Assembly: GCA_018262095.1 (NCBI GenBank)
Contig: JAGTRW010000013.1
Coordinates: 124,001-188,000, forward strand
Direction of reading: 5' to 3'
Length of the DNA stretch: 64,000 nt
From: Pseudomonadota bacterium
GTDB taxonomy: Bacteria > Pseudomonadota > Gammaproteobacteria > Burkholderiales > Rhodocyclaceae
In this document: piece after piece, positions 16,761-25,449 of the stretch
Layout of the letters: each line of letters starts with the position of its first letter
Numbering within the stretch: position 1 is the stretch's first letter
Position numbers and translations under genes: made by a program
Notes under the pieces: model-generated
The model's database searches: none
What the model was told of the DNA's origin: nothing
Seen by the model: the letters and a program-made list of their open reading frames with translations, nothing else

Positions 16761-17446
16761 AGTCATTTTTGTCCGGACTGGCCGCCAGATTCGAGGCGCT
16801 GGCCAAGCGCGAGCGTTATCTGGTCATGCTTGCCGTTTATGGCGGCGTGCTGTTGATCGGCTGGACGGCGCTGATCGATCCGGCGCTCTCGCGAGCGCGG
16901 ATCGCCGAGCGCGCCATCGTCGACCAGCGTTCGCAACTGGCGGCGCTTGCCGCGCAGACGCTGGCGCTGCAGTCGCCAGCACAGAATCCCGAGGTGCTGG
17001 CCGCGGCCGAACTCGCCGAGCTCAAAAAGCAGTTGAATGCCCTGTACGCGCGCTATGCCGCGCTGGGCGGCGAACTGGTTCCGCCGCAGCGCGTGGCGCG
17101 CCTGCTCGAAGAGATGCTCGGGCACAAGAGCCGCGTGCGCTTGCTGAGCCTGCGCACCTTGCCGGTGGCGCCTGTGCTCGACCGGAGCGCCGACACTGGC
17201 GGCGCGGCGCCCGCGGCTCCCGTGGCGGCGACCGCCAGCGCGCCGGCCGGGCTCTACAAGCATGGCGTCGAGATCAAGCTTGAGGGCAGCTATGCCGAGC
17301 TGGCCGATTATCTGGCGCGTCTTGAGAAGTCGCCGCAGAAGCTGTTGTGGAGCAGTGTGACGCTGTCGGCAGAAAACTACCCCAAACTGGTGCTGACTTT
17401 GACCGTATTTACCTTGAGCCTCGATCGAACATGGCTGATCGTCTGA
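16757..17446 (+). CDS. mshJ: MshJ-like (PilO/GspM-type) pilus alignment protein
   Basis: 229 residues: a cytoplasmic start, one membrane helix (about 25-43, MLAVYGGVLLIGWTALI), a coiled coil (about 50-110) and a periplasmic PilO-like domain ending in KHGVEIKLEGSYAELADYLARLEKSPQKLLW, the most recognisable part of the family. It would form the inner-membrane alignment complex with the PilN-like protein before it. It overlaps that gene by four bases and mshK by 16. Confidence 0.84.
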   Translation: MKSFLSGLAARFEALAKRERYLVMLAVYGGVLLIGWTALIDPALSRARIAERAIVDQRSQLAALAAQTLALQSPAQNPEVLAAAELAELKKQLNALYARYAALGGELVPPQRVARLLEEMLGHKSRVRLLSLRTLPVAPVLDRSADTGGAAPAAPVAATASAPAGLYKHGVEIKLEGSYAELADYLARLEKSPQKLLWSSVTLSAENYPKLVLTLTVFTLSLDRTWLIV

Positions 17447-17838
17447 AGCGCGCGCTCGCCGCGCTGTTCGCCCTGGCTGCGCTTGCCGCGCTGATCCCGG
17501 TGGCGCGTGCGCAGATCGCTGACCCGACGCGACCACCGAGCGGCGTCGCCGAAGCGGCCGGCGAGGCTGGGGCGGCGACCGGCCCTGTGTTACAGTCCGT
17601 GCTGATTCCCAAGCGGGGCAAGCCGCTGGCGATCATCAGCGGGCAGCAGGTCGGTTTGGGCGAACGCTACGGCGAGAGTCGTCTGGTCAAGCTCTCCGAG
17701 CGCGAAGCCGTTCTCGACGGTCCGTCGGGAGTCGAGCGTCTGCAGCTGACGCCTGATGTCGAGAAAACCAATATTGCAGCGAAAAATGTGATGAAGACGC
17801 CTGCGCCAAGAGCCGCGCGGAGTGAGGGTAAGCAATGA
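17431..17838 (+). CDS. mshK: MshK-like (PilP-type) periplasmic pilus protein
   Basis: 135 residues with a signal peptide ending near ARAQ/IADPTRPP. The motif DPTRPP directly after the cleavage site is characteristic of MshK and GspC/PilP-type secretin-interacting proteins. The small beta domain that follows includes LQSVLIPKRGKPLAIISGQQVGLGERYG. It probably links the inner-membrane alignment complex to the secretin. It begins inside the end of mshJ and ends in a four-base overlap with mshL. Confidence 0.85.
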   Translation: MADRLKRALAALFALAALAALIPVARAQIADPTRPPSGVAEAAGEAGAATGPVLQSVLIPKRGKPLAIISGQQVGLGERYGESRLVKLSEREAVLDGPSGVERLQLTPDVEKTNIAAKNVMKTPAPRAARSEGKQ

Positions 17839-19595
17839 AGTTCAGATTAGTCCTGTGTTTCGCCTTGACGCTGCTCGCTGGCTGCGCCTCCAGACAGCCG
17901 GCGCCGGGCGCGACTTTCGACCGCATCGGCCAGGAAATGCAAGGCGCGCTTGCCAGCAAACCGAAAACGCTCGACGACGCGCTCAATCAGGCGATGCTGC
18001 CGCCGCTGCAACTCGAATTGCCGAACTCGGCGCAGAAGGTCGAGCCGCGCTTCGACCTGGCGGTGAGCAATGCGCCGGCCGCCCAGGTCTTCATGGCGCT
18101 GGTCAGCGGCACGCGCTATAGCATGTTGCTGGCGCCCGAAGTCGCCGGCAACGTGACGGTCAATCTCAAGAGCGTGACGGTGCACGAGGCGCTCGAAACG
18201 CTGCGCGAACTCTACGGCTACGAGTTCAAGGTCCAGGGGACGCGAATCTACATCCAGTCCAACGCGATGCAGACGCGGATCTTTCAGATCAACTATCTGG
18301 CCGGCAAGCGTCAGGGGCAGTCGGACGTGCGCGTGACGTCGGGTTCGATCACCATGTCGAGCAACACGAATAACCCGAACAATCCCTCGGCAACGGCGGC
18401 GACATCGTCGACCTCGGGAACGACTTCGGGTAACAGCGGCAATACGACGTCGGGGCCGCCCAGCAGCCATATCTCGACGACCCAGAACAGCGACTTCTGG
18501 AGCGATTTGACGCAGGCGCTGACCAGCATCGTCGGCACCCAGGAGGGGCGTTCGGTGATCATCAACGCGGCTTCCGGCGTCGTGCTGGTCAAAGCCTTTC
18601 CGGCCGAGATTCGCTCGGTCGAGGACTATCTGCGGCTCACCCAGGTGATCGCCGAGCGCCAGGTGATGCTCGAAGCCAAGATCATCGAGGTGGCGCTCAA
18701 CGAGGAGTTCCAGGCCGGCGTCAACTGGATGGCCTTCGGCGGCGTCAACAATCGCGTCGCGGCCGGCTCGGTCAATCCGGGAACATCACTGACCTCGACC
18801 GGCAACATCACCTCGACGTCGAGCAGCAGCGCTAGCTCGACTTCACGCGGTCTGGTGACGGTTTCTCCCGGAACGGCTGGCGCGGCGGTCGCCTCCGCAG
18901 CAAGCGGTGGCCTGTTCGGGCTGGCTTTCCAGACCGCCAATTTCGCAGCGCTGCTCAATTTTCTCGAAACCCAGGGCAATACGCAGGTGCTGTCGAGTCC
19001 GCGCATCGCGACGATCAACAACCAGAAAGCGGTGCTCAAGGTCGGCACCGACGAATTTTATGTCACCAACGTGAGTTCGACGGTGACCTCGTCGGGAACC
19101 AGCAACATCTCGACGCCGACGATCACCTTGCAGCCTTTCTTTTCGGGAATCGCGCTCGATGTGACGCCGCAGATCGACGGTGACAACAATATCGTACTGC
19201 ACGTCCATCCTTCGATCAGCGTCGTCACCGAGAAACAGAAAGTCATCGACCTCGGCACGCTGGGCACCTATACGCTGCCGCTCGCCAACAGCGCGATCAA
19301 TGAAACGGACAGCATCGTTCGCGTTCAGGACGGCAACATCGTCGCCATCGGCGGGCTGATGAAACAGTCGCAATCGTCGGACGCCAATGGGCTGCCCGGG
19401 ACCACGTCGTCGTCGGGCCTCGGCCTGCTGTTCGGCTCGCGCGACAGCTACAAGAGAAAGAGCGAACTGGTGGTGTTGATCAAGCCGACGATCATCCGCA
19501 ATGGGTCGAGCTGGAAGGACGACCTCGTCGAAACGCAGAATCGCGTGCAGCAGCTCGACCCGCGGCAGAAGCAGCCGCCGGGCGCGCAGCAATGA
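17835..19595 (+). CDS. mshL: MSHA secretin MshL
   Basis: 586-residue outer membrane secretin through which the pilus passes. A lipoprotein signal is visible (LTLLAGC, Cys at about 17). N domains follow (STN/N0-like with FDLAVSNAPAAQVFMALVSG), then a Ser/Thr/Asn-rich loop (about 175-215), a second N1-type domain (VEDYLRLTQVIAERQVMLEAKIIEV) and the secretin barrel with GNTQVLSSPRIATINNQKAVLKVG and VRVQDGNIVAIGGLMKQ. The length fits MshL/PilQ secretins. Its lipidation suggests it may reach the outer membrane without a separate pilotin. It overlaps mshK by four bases. Confidence 0.93.
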   Translation: MKFRLVLCFALTLLAGCASRQPAPGATFDRIGQEMQGALASKPKTLDDALNQAMLPPLQLELPNSAQKVEPRFDLAVSNAPAAQVFMALVSGTRYSMLLAPEVAGNVTVNLKSVTVHEALETLRELYGYEFKVQGTRIYIQSNAMQTRIFQINYLAGKRQGQSDVRVTSGSITMSSNTNNPNNPSATAATSSTSGTTSGNSGNTTSGPPSSHISTTQNSDFWSDLTQALTSIVGTQEGRSVIINAASGVVLVKAFPAEIRSVEDYLRLTQVIAERQVMLEAKIIEVALNEEFQAGVNWMAFGGVNNRVAAGSVNPGTSLTSTGNITSTSSSSASSTSRGLVTVSPGTAGAAVASAASGGLFGLAFQTANFAALLNFLETQGNTQVLSSPRIATINNQKAVLKVGTDEFYVTNVSSTVTSSGTSNISTPTITLQPFFSGIALDVTPQIDGDNNIVLHVHPSISVVTEKQKVIDLGTLGTYTLPLANSAINETDSIVRVQDGNIVAIGGLMKQSQSSDANGLPGTTSSSGLGLLFGSRDSYKRKSELVVLIKPTIIRNGSSWKDDLVETQNRVQQLDPRQKQPPGAQQ

Positions 19596-19617
19596 ACGAC
19601 GCGGCGCGGAGTCTGCC

Positions 19618-20460
19618 TTGTATCTGAAACATTTCGGCCTGATCGAGTTGCCGTTCCGCATTACGCCGGACACCAGCTTCACCTGTTTGGTCCAGTATCA
19701 TCAGGAAGCGCTCAATACCCTGCTGATGGCGCTCAGTCAGGGCGAGGGTTTCGTCAAGATCTGCGGCGAGGTCGGTACCGGCAAGACGCTGCTCTGCCGG
19801 CGGTTGCTGCAGGCGCTCGACGACAGCGACGAGGACTGGGTGACCGCCTATCTGCCCAATCCCAATCTCGACCCGGATACGCTCTTTCTGGCGCTCGCCG
19901 AGGAGCTCGACATCAAGGACGTGCTCGGACTCGATCAGTACCATCTGGTGCGCGGCATCAACCATGCGCTGCTCGACTATGCGCGCGCCAAGAAACGCGT
20001 CGTCGTCTGCATCGACGAGGCGCAGGCGATGCCGCTCGAAACGCTCGAGTCCTTGCGCCTGCTTTCGAATCTCGAAACCGAGAAGCGCAAGCTGCTGCAG
20101 ATCGTTCTCTTTGGCCAGCCCGAACTCGATCAGAAGCTGCGCCGTCCCGAGGTTCGCCAGCTGCAGCAGCGCATCGCCTTTCACTACCGGCTGCGCGGTC
20201 TCCAGAAGAGCGAGATCGGCGACTACGTGGCGCACCGCCTGCGCGCCGCCGGCTATCGCGGCGACGGTCTGTTCACCGCGGCCGCCTTGCGCGCGCTTTA
20301 TCGCGCGAGCGGCGGAACGCCGCGGCTGATCAATATCCTGGCGCACAAGTCGTTGATGTCGGTGTTCGGCGAGGGCCAGCATACGGTCAAGGTCCGTCAC
20401 GTCAGACTGGCGCGCCGCGATACCGAGGGCGCGCACCGAATCTGGTGGGGCTGGGGATGA
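19618..20460 (+). CDS. mshM: MshM-like AAA ATPase (ExeA family)
   Basis: 280-residue cytoplasmic ATPase beginning MYLKHFGLIELPFRITPDTS, the hallmark start of MshM/ExeA proteins. Walker A is GEVGTGKTLL (about 50-59) and Walker B is VVVCIDEAQ (about 130-138), with an ExeA-like C-terminal helical domain (SGGTPRLINILAH). The start codon must be TTG: no ATG or GTG occurs in frame close upstream, and GGAG lies six bases before it. The family helps secretins assemble or pass through peptidoglycan; the exact MshM role is not settled. Confidence 0.88.
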   Translation: MYLKHFGLIELPFRITPDTSFTCLVQYHQEALNTLLMALSQGEGFVKICGEVGTGKTLLCRRLLQALDDSDEDWVTAYLPNPNLDPDTLFLALAEELDIKDVLGLDQYHLVRGINHALLDYARAKKRVVVCIDEAQAMPLETLESLRLLSNLETEKRKLLQIVLFGQPELDQKLRRPEVRQLQQRIAFHYRLRGLQKSEIGDYVAHRLRAAGYRGDGLFTAAALRALYRASGGTPRLINILAHKSLMSVFGEGQHTVKVRHVRLARRDTEGAHRIWWGWG

Positions 20461-20479
20461 AGCGAACGCGGATGGCGCC

Positions 20480-21628
20480 ATGAGCCTGATCAACCAGATG
20501 CTGCGTGACCTCGATGCGCGAGGCGTCGATAAGCGCCTGCCCAACGACGTTCGTCCGCTGCCGGCGCCGCGGCGCTCGCGCCTGCCGGTCATTTTCGGCA
20601 GCCTCGCCGTGCTGCTGTTGGCCGTCGGCTTGGCCGTCCATCAACTCAATCTGATGCAGCCGCTGGTTGCGTCGTCGCCGGCACCTGCGACGGCAATCAC
20701 CCCGGCGGTGGGCGCTGCTCCCGTGGCCTTGCCGCCCGCGCCGCCGCAGGCCTTGGCGACGACCGCGCCGCTTGCCGAAACGCCAACGCCGGTGCCGCCG
20801 GCGCCGCCCCCCGGCCTTGTGCCGCCGCTGCCCGCGACGACGGTGCCGGAAGCGAGCCCGCGTTCGCGCCCGGCGCCGCCAAAGGCTGCGCCGGCAGAGA
20901 AGAAGTCCGTGGAAAAACCGGTCAAAGCAGCGGCGGTCGATGGCGAGCCTACGGCTAGCCGCAAGCCGCAAGCGACGCCGTCGCCGGCGGCCGCAGATCG
21001 TGCGCCGCCAGCCGTCGGGAAATCGGCCAAGGAGTCGACGATAGAGCGCAGCGATTCGGCCGGTTCGCCGCGTGCCCGCGCCGAGAGCGAGTATCGCAAG
21101 GCCATCGACGCGGTCAATCAGGGGCGGGTTGCCGAGGCGGTCGATGGCTTGACTCGCGCGCTGCGCGACGATCCCTTGCATACCGGCGCGCGGCAGTTGC
21201 TGGTCAAGCTGTTGCTCGAAGCCAGGCGGGTCGACGAGGCGCTGCAGGCGCTGCACGAGGGCCTTCAGGGGCAGCCGGCGCAGCTCGGCTGGGCGATGAC
21301 CTTGGCGCGCCTGCAGGTCGATCGCGGTGATCTTGCCGGGGCCTGGCAGACGCTGGAGTTCTCGCTGCCGGCGGCGGAGCGCAACGCCGACTACCAGGGC
21401 TTCGCGGCGCACGTGCTGCAACGCCTTGGGCGGCAACGCGAGGCAGCGGTCTATTACCAGGCAGCGACCCGCCTGGTTCCCGGCGACGGGCGCTGGTGGC
21501 TGGGCCTGGGTCTGGCCATGGAGGCCGAGGGGCGCGTCAGCGAATCCCGTGAGGCCTTGCTGCGTGCCAAGCAGTGCGGCAATCTCAACAGCGCATTGAG
21601 CGCGCTGGTCGAGCAAAAGCTGCGCTGA
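20480..21628 (+). CDS. mshN: MshN-like TPR pilus assembly protein
   Basis: 382 residues. MSLINQMLRDLDARG at the start is the signature of MshN/PilF-like proteins of this locus. One membrane helix (about 35-52) is followed by a Pro/Ala-rich linker of about 130 residues (about 60-190) with long runs of Pro-Ala-Pro. A tetratricopeptide-type helical domain with repeated A-rich helices (about 195-380) comes last. The Pro-rich linker is suited to crossing the periplasm. It is the last gene of the MSHA locus. Confidence 0.85.
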   Translation: MSLINQMLRDLDARGVDKRLPNDVRPLPAPRRSRLPVIFGSLAVLLLAVGLAVHQLNLMQPLVASSPAPATAITPAVGAAPVALPPAPPQALATTAPLAETPTPVPPAPPPGLVPPLPATTVPEASPRSRPAPPKAAPAEKKSVEKPVKAAAVDGEPTASRKPQATPSPAAADRAPPAVGKSAKESTIERSDSAGSPRARAESEYRKAIDAVNQGRVAEAVDGLTRALRDDPLHTGARQLLVKLLLEARRVDEALQALHEGLQGQPAQLGWAMTLARLQVDRGDLAGAWQTLEFSLPAAERNADYQGFAAHVLQRLGRQREAAVYYQAATRLVPGDGRWWLGLGLAMEAEGRVSESREALLRAKQCGNLNSALSALVEQKLR

Positions 21629-22030
21629 TTTCCTGAAACGTTGGCCATCGCCGCGTCCCGTTTGATGCACGGCCCGCTGCCGGCGCGCGCGTCGGTTCTA
21701 ACGAAATTCCCCCGCTCGGCTCCCTCCGCTTGGCCTCGTCAGCGCCGCCGTTTCTTCGGCGTGAGCTTTCGTCGCGCGGATTTCCGGCAGTTTTTCGATG
21801 CGCTCGCCTTTGTGTGATAAATCACTTTAACTTGTTTTTTCTTAGCATTGTTTTTTAAGGGAAATAGTTTTAAAAAAAATGTAAGGAATATTCCATAAGT
21901 CATTGTAGTCATTGGAAAATATCGAGAAATACCCCTTGCTTTGCCCAATTCTTTGCCTTAAAGTGGGGTCCAGTGGTGAAAAGTGGGGAATCGGGGATTC
22001 TCTAATGGGCCAACAGGGGGAGTGGTTTTG
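21629..22030. other. Intergenic region between mshN and mraZ (dcw promoter region)
   Basis: 402 bases without a supported gene. The first 150 bases are GC-rich like coding DNA but hold no convincing gene; a 69-codon minus-strand frame at 21739-21948 ends in a Lys/Arg-rich tail and was not accepted. From about 21810 to 21960 the DNA is strongly AT-rich, which fits a promoter region for the dcw operon. The MraZ operator lies at 21964-21998, just before mraZ. Confidence 0.6.
21964..21998 (+). promoter_or_regulatory. MraZ operator (spaced TGGGN boxes)
   Basis: Three direct boxes at 21964 (TGGGG), 21974 (TGGTG) and 21984 (TGGGG) are each separated by five bases, with a weaker fourth in phase (GGGAT, 21994). 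This is the known MraZ-binding arrangement, placed 33 bases before the mraZ start, and predicts autoregulation of the dcw operon. Confidence 0.85.
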
Positions 22031-22477
22031 ATGTTTCAGGGAGCGGCTGCGCTAAGTCTCGATGCCAAAGGTCGGCTCGCCATTCCGGCGCGTCACCGGG
22101 AGGCGCTCGTGGCGGCATCCGGCGGTCAATTGGTGTTGACCGCGCACCCGCATCGTTGCCTGCTGCTCTATCCCGCTGTCGCCTGGGAGCCGATCCGCGA
22201 CCAAGTGCTGGCGGCGTCCAGCCTCAACCTGCAAGCCGCAGCGATCAAGCGCTTGCTGGTCGGTAATGCGCGCGAAGAAACGATGGATTCGGCAGGCCGT
22301 CTGTTGGTGGCGCCCGAGTTGCGCCAGTTCGCGCAGTTTGAAAAACAGGTCTGGCTGGTCGGTCAGGGCAGCCACTTCGAGATCTGGTCGGATTCCGGCT
22401 GGCAGAAACAGCAGGATGTCTTTCTGACCATGGGTGATCAGCAGTTGCCGCCGGGTCTTGAGGATCTGGCGCTGTGA
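22031..22477 (+). CDS. mraZ: Transcriptional regulator MraZ
   Basis: 148-residue AbrB-fold DNA-binding protein that heads the dcw cluster and represses it in E. coli. The start [24 protein letters not shown] is the first conserved MraZ half, with DXXGR motif DAKGR; the second half has [20 protein letters not shown] with DSAGR. The ATG at 22031 fits the family N-terminus; an upstream in-frame GTG inside the operator was rejected. The stop overlaps the rsmH GTG. Confidence 0.97.
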   Translation: MFQGAAALSLDAKGRLAIPARHREALVAASGGQLVLTAHPHRCLLLYPAVAWEPIRDQVLAASSLNLQAAAIKRLLVGNAREETMDSAGRLLVAPELRQFAQFEKQVWLVGQGSHFEIWSDSGWQKQQDVFLTMGDQQLPPGLEDLAL

Positions 22478-23427
22478 GCGTTGTGTCGTCGCATCAGACG
22501 GTGTTGTTGCAGGAGGCGGTCGAGGCGTTGCAGGTCAAACCCTCGGGCACCTACGTCGATGGCACTTTTGGCCGCGGCGGGCACAGCCGCGCGATTCTCG
22601 AGCGGCTCGGGCCGAACGGTCGGCTGCTCGCGCTCGATCGCGATCCGCAGGCGGTCGCTTGCGCGCGCGACATCAATGATCATCGTTTGACCATGCTGCA
22701 CCACAGTTTCGGCGAACTCGCCGCGGCCGTGCAGCAGGCAGGAATCGACGCTGTCGATGGCGTGCTGCTCGACATCGGCGTGTCTTCACCGCAGCTCGAT
22801 GATGGGGAGCGGGGCTTTTCCTTTCGCTTCGACGCACCGCTCGACATGCGCATGGATACCACGCAGGGCGAGACGGCGGCAGAGTTTCTGGCGGTTGCCG
22901 GAATAAAAGAAATCACGGAGGTCATCAGAAACTATGGCGAAGAACGGTTTGCTTTCCAGATTGCAAAGAAGATTGTGGCTGCTCGGAGCGAGCGGCCTGT
23001 TACAACCACGGGCCAGCTCGCCGCGCTCGTACGCGAAGCCGTGCGGACCCGCGAGCTCGGCCAGGATCCGGCGACGCGTACCTTTCAAGCTCTACGGATT
23101 CACGTCAATCAAGAGCTCGAGCAGCTTGCGTTAGTTCTGCCGCAGGCCACCGACATGCTCAGGCTCGGCGGACGGCTGGTGGTGATCAGCTTCCATTCGC
23201 TCGAAGACCGCATCGTCAAGCGTTTCATGCGCCAGCAAGCGTCGCCCGATACCTTGCCGAAGAACCTGCCGTTGCGTTCGGTCGATTTGCCGCAACCCAA
23301 GCTGCGCCTGATCGGCAAGCCGGTCAAGGCGAGTCCGGCCGAGCTTGCGGGCAATCCGCGGGCGCGTAGCGCGGTGCTGCGTATCGCCGAAAAGAACGTC
23401 GACGACGCGAACCCGGGGGCGGCTTAA
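22474..23427 (+). CDS. rsmH: 16S rRNA (cytosine1402-N4)-methyltransferase RsmH
   Basis: S-adenosylmethionine-dependent methyltransferase acting on 16S rRNA C1402. 317 residues, starting at a GTG that overlaps the mraZ stop by four bases. Conserved sites: [13 protein letters not shown] near the start, the SAM-binding [16 protein letters not shown] (about 28-43), [22 protein letters not shown], and the C-terminal [17 protein letters not shown]. The position after mraZ is the standard dcw order. Confidence 0.97.
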   Translation: MSVVSSHQTVLLQEAVEALQVKPSGTYVDGTFGRGGHSRAILERLGPNGRLLALDRDPQAVACARDINDHRLTMLHHSFGELAAAVQQAGIDAVDGVLLDIGVSSPQLDDGERGFSFRFDAPLDMRMDTTQGETAAEFLAVAGIKEITEVIRNYGEERFAFQIAKKIVAARSERPVTTTGQLAALVREAVRTRELGQDPATRTFQALRIHVNQELEQLALVLPQATDMLRLGGRLVVISFHSLEDRIVKRFMRQQASPDTLPKNLPLRSVDLPQPKLRLIGKPVKASPAELAGNPRARSAVLRIAEKNVDDANPGAA

Positions 23428-23428
23428 G

Positions 23429-23710
23429 ATGGTTCGCTTCAATATCCTGCTGTTGCTCGCCGCGGTGCTTTGCTCGCTCAGCGTGGTGACCTCGCAGCAC
23501 CAGGCGCGCAAGCTCTTTCAGGCGATGGAGAGCGAGCAGGAGCGCGCCAAGCAGCTCGACGTCGAATACGACCAGCTGCAGATCGAGTTGTCGACCTGGG
23601 CGACGTCGCCGCGCATCGACAAGATCGCGCGTGAGAAGCTAAAAATGCGTACGCCCGAGCCCGCCAAGATAATTACCGCGTCGGCGAGCGCCAGCGGGGT
23701 CGCGCGATGA
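23429..23710 (+). CDS. ftsL: Cell division protein FtsL
   Basis: 93-residue bitopic divisome protein. The N-terminus is short, followed by a membrane helix (about 4-22, FNILLLLAAVLCSLSVVTSQ) and a periplasmic leucine-zipper-like coiled coil through KIAREKLKMRTP, the conserved end of the family. It forms the FtsQLB complex with FtsB and FtsQ. The ATG lies two bases after the rsmH stop, and the end overlaps ftsI by four. Confidence 0.93.
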   Translation: MVRFNILLLLAAVLCSLSVVTSQHQARKLFQAMESEQERAKQLDVEYDQLQIELSTWATSPRIDKIAREKLKMRTPEPAKIITASASASGVAR

Positions 23711-25449
23711 TCAACTTCAAGGGCGCGCGCGCGCACAAATTCGCCGAAAGTCCGGTGCTCAAGTTGCGCTTGCCGGCGTGGCGTTCGCGCCTGATGGCGC
23801 TCGCCATCCTGTCGTGTTTTGCCGTGCTGATCGGCCGTTCGTTCTATCTGCAGGTGCTCAACAACGATTTCCTGCAGGAGAAGGGCGATTCGCGCTACCG
23901 GCGCGATCTCGAGATTCCGGCGTCGCGCGGCCGCATCGCCGACCGCCACGGCGACGTGCTGGCGATCTCGACGCCGATGAAATCGGTGTGGGCGATCCCA
24001 TCCGACGCGCGCCTGACGCCGCAACAAACCAAGCAGCTCGCCGGCCTGCTCGAAATCGAGTTCAAGGAACTGGCGCGCCGCTTGGCCAGCGACAAATCAT
24101 TCGTCTTCCTCAAGCGCCAGCTGCCGCCCGACGTCGGCGATCAGGTCGCGGCGCTCAAGCTGCCCGGCATCGGTCAGGACAAGGAATATCGCCGCTACTA
24201 CCCGAGCGGCGAGATGACGGCGCATATCGTCGGCTTCACCGGCGTCGACGACAAGGGGCTGGAGGGCGTCGAACTCGCTTACCAGAGCCAGTTGCTCGGC
24301 CATCCGGGCAGCCGCAGCGTGATCAAGGACCGGCGCGGCCAGATCGTCGAGGACGTCGGTTCGATCAAGCCGCCGCAGGATGGCCGGGACATCCGTCTGT
24401 CGCTCGACGCCAAGATCCAGTACCTCGCCTATAGCCAGCTCAAGCAGGCGGTCACCGACTACAAGGCCAAGGCCGGCGGCGCCGTGGTGGTCGACGCCAA
24501 GACTGGCGAAATTCTGGCGCTGGTCAACTGGCCGACCTATAACCCGAACAATCGCGAGCGCTTGTCGGGTGCGCAGCTGCGCAACCGGGCGATGACCGAT
24601 ACCTTCGAGCCCGGGTCGGTGCTCAAGCCATTCACCATCGCCCAGGCGCTCGAGTCCGGCAAAGTGCGCTTCGACACCATCATCAACTGCGCTCCCGGCA
24701 AGCTGACGATCGGCACGGCGACGATCTCCGACTCGCATCCGCACGGCGCGCTGACCGTCGCCGAGGTGATTCAGAAGTCGTCGAACGTCGGTGCCGCCAA
24801 GATCGCCGCGATGCTCTCGGCGCAGCAAATGTGGGACATGTTCGACGCCGTCGGCTTCGGCCAGGTCTCGCATCTTGGCTTTCCCGGCGAAGTGTCCGGC
24901 CGCTTGCGGCCGTGGAAGAGCTGGCGGCCGATCGAGCAGGCGACGATGTCCTACGGGCACGGCATTTCGGTGTCGCTGATCCAGCTGGCGCGTGCCTACA
25001 CGGTGTTTGCGCGCGAAGGCGACATGATTCCGCTGACGCTGACCAAAGCCGACAGCAACCCGGTCGGCACCACGCCGGTGTTCAGCCAACAGACCGCGCG
25101 CGAGGTTCGCGCCATGCTCGAAATGGCCGTCCAGCCCGGCGGCACCGCGCCGAAGGCGCAGATCCCCGGCTATCGCGTCGCCGGCAAGACCGGCACCGCG
25201 TACAAACTCGAAGGCGGCCAGTACGCCAAAAAATACGTCGCGTCTTTCGTCGGCCTGGCGCCGGCCTCCGACCCGCGGCTGATCGTCGCGATCATGATCG
25301 ACGAGCCGGGCGGCGCCCAGCATTACGGCGGCGACGTCGCCGGTCCGGTGTTCGCCGGCGTGATGAGCGGCGCGCTGCGCACGCTCGGCGTCGCCCCGGA
25401 CATCTCGCTGCAGATGGCGCAAACGCCGGCCGGCAAGGAGAAGCTGTGA
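23707..25449 (+). CDS. ftsI: Septal peptidoglycan transpeptidase FtsI (PBP3)
   Basis: 580-residue class B penicillin-binding protein cross-linking septal peptidoglycan. One N-terminal membrane helix (about 28-48) is followed by the dimerisation/pedestal domain with EIPASRGRIADRHG (about 69-82). The transpeptidase domain has catalytic S304 in SVLK, SSN at 358-360 and KTGT at 494-497. All catalytic motifs are intact. It overlaps ftsL and murE by four bases each. Confidence 0.97.
   Translation: MINFKGARAHKFAESPVLKLRLPAWRSRLMALAILSCFAVLIGRSFYLQVLNNDFLQEKGDSRYRRDLEIPASRGRIADRHGDVLAISTPMKSVWAIPSDARLTPQQTKQLAGLLEIEFKELARRLASDKSFVFLKRQLPPDVGDQVAALKLPGIGQDKEYRRYYPSGEMTAHIVGFTGVDDKGLEGVELAYQSQLLGHPGSRSVIKDRRGQIVEDVGSIKPPQDGRDIRLSLDAKIQYLAYSQLKQAVTDYKAKAGGAVVVDAKTGEILALVNWPTYNPNNRERLSGAQLRNRAMTDTFEPGSVLKPFTIAQALESGKVRFDTIINCAPGKLTIGTATISDSHPHGALTVAEVIQKSSNVGAAKIAAMLSAQQMWDMFDAVGFGQVSHLGFPGEVSGRLRPWKSWRPIEQATMSYGHGISVSLIQLARAYTVFAREGDMIPLTLTKADSNPVGTTPVFSQQTAREVRAMLEMAVQPGGTAPKAQIPGYRVAGKTGTAYKLEGGQYAKKYVASFVGLAPASDPRLIVAIMIDEPGGAQHYGGDVAGPVFAGVMSGALRTLGVAPDISLQMAQTPAGKEKL

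Noticed and set aside
21739-21948. 69-codon minus-strand frame with Lys/Arg-rich end before mraZ
   Set aside because: It spans a sharp change from GC-rich to AT-rich DNA, has no good ribosome site and matches no family I recognise.
24831-25445. Apparent fusion of an Arg-rich domain to the N-terminus of MurE
   Set aside because: The extension runs within ftsI in another frame; MurE homology begins exactly at the GTG overlapping the ftsI stop.
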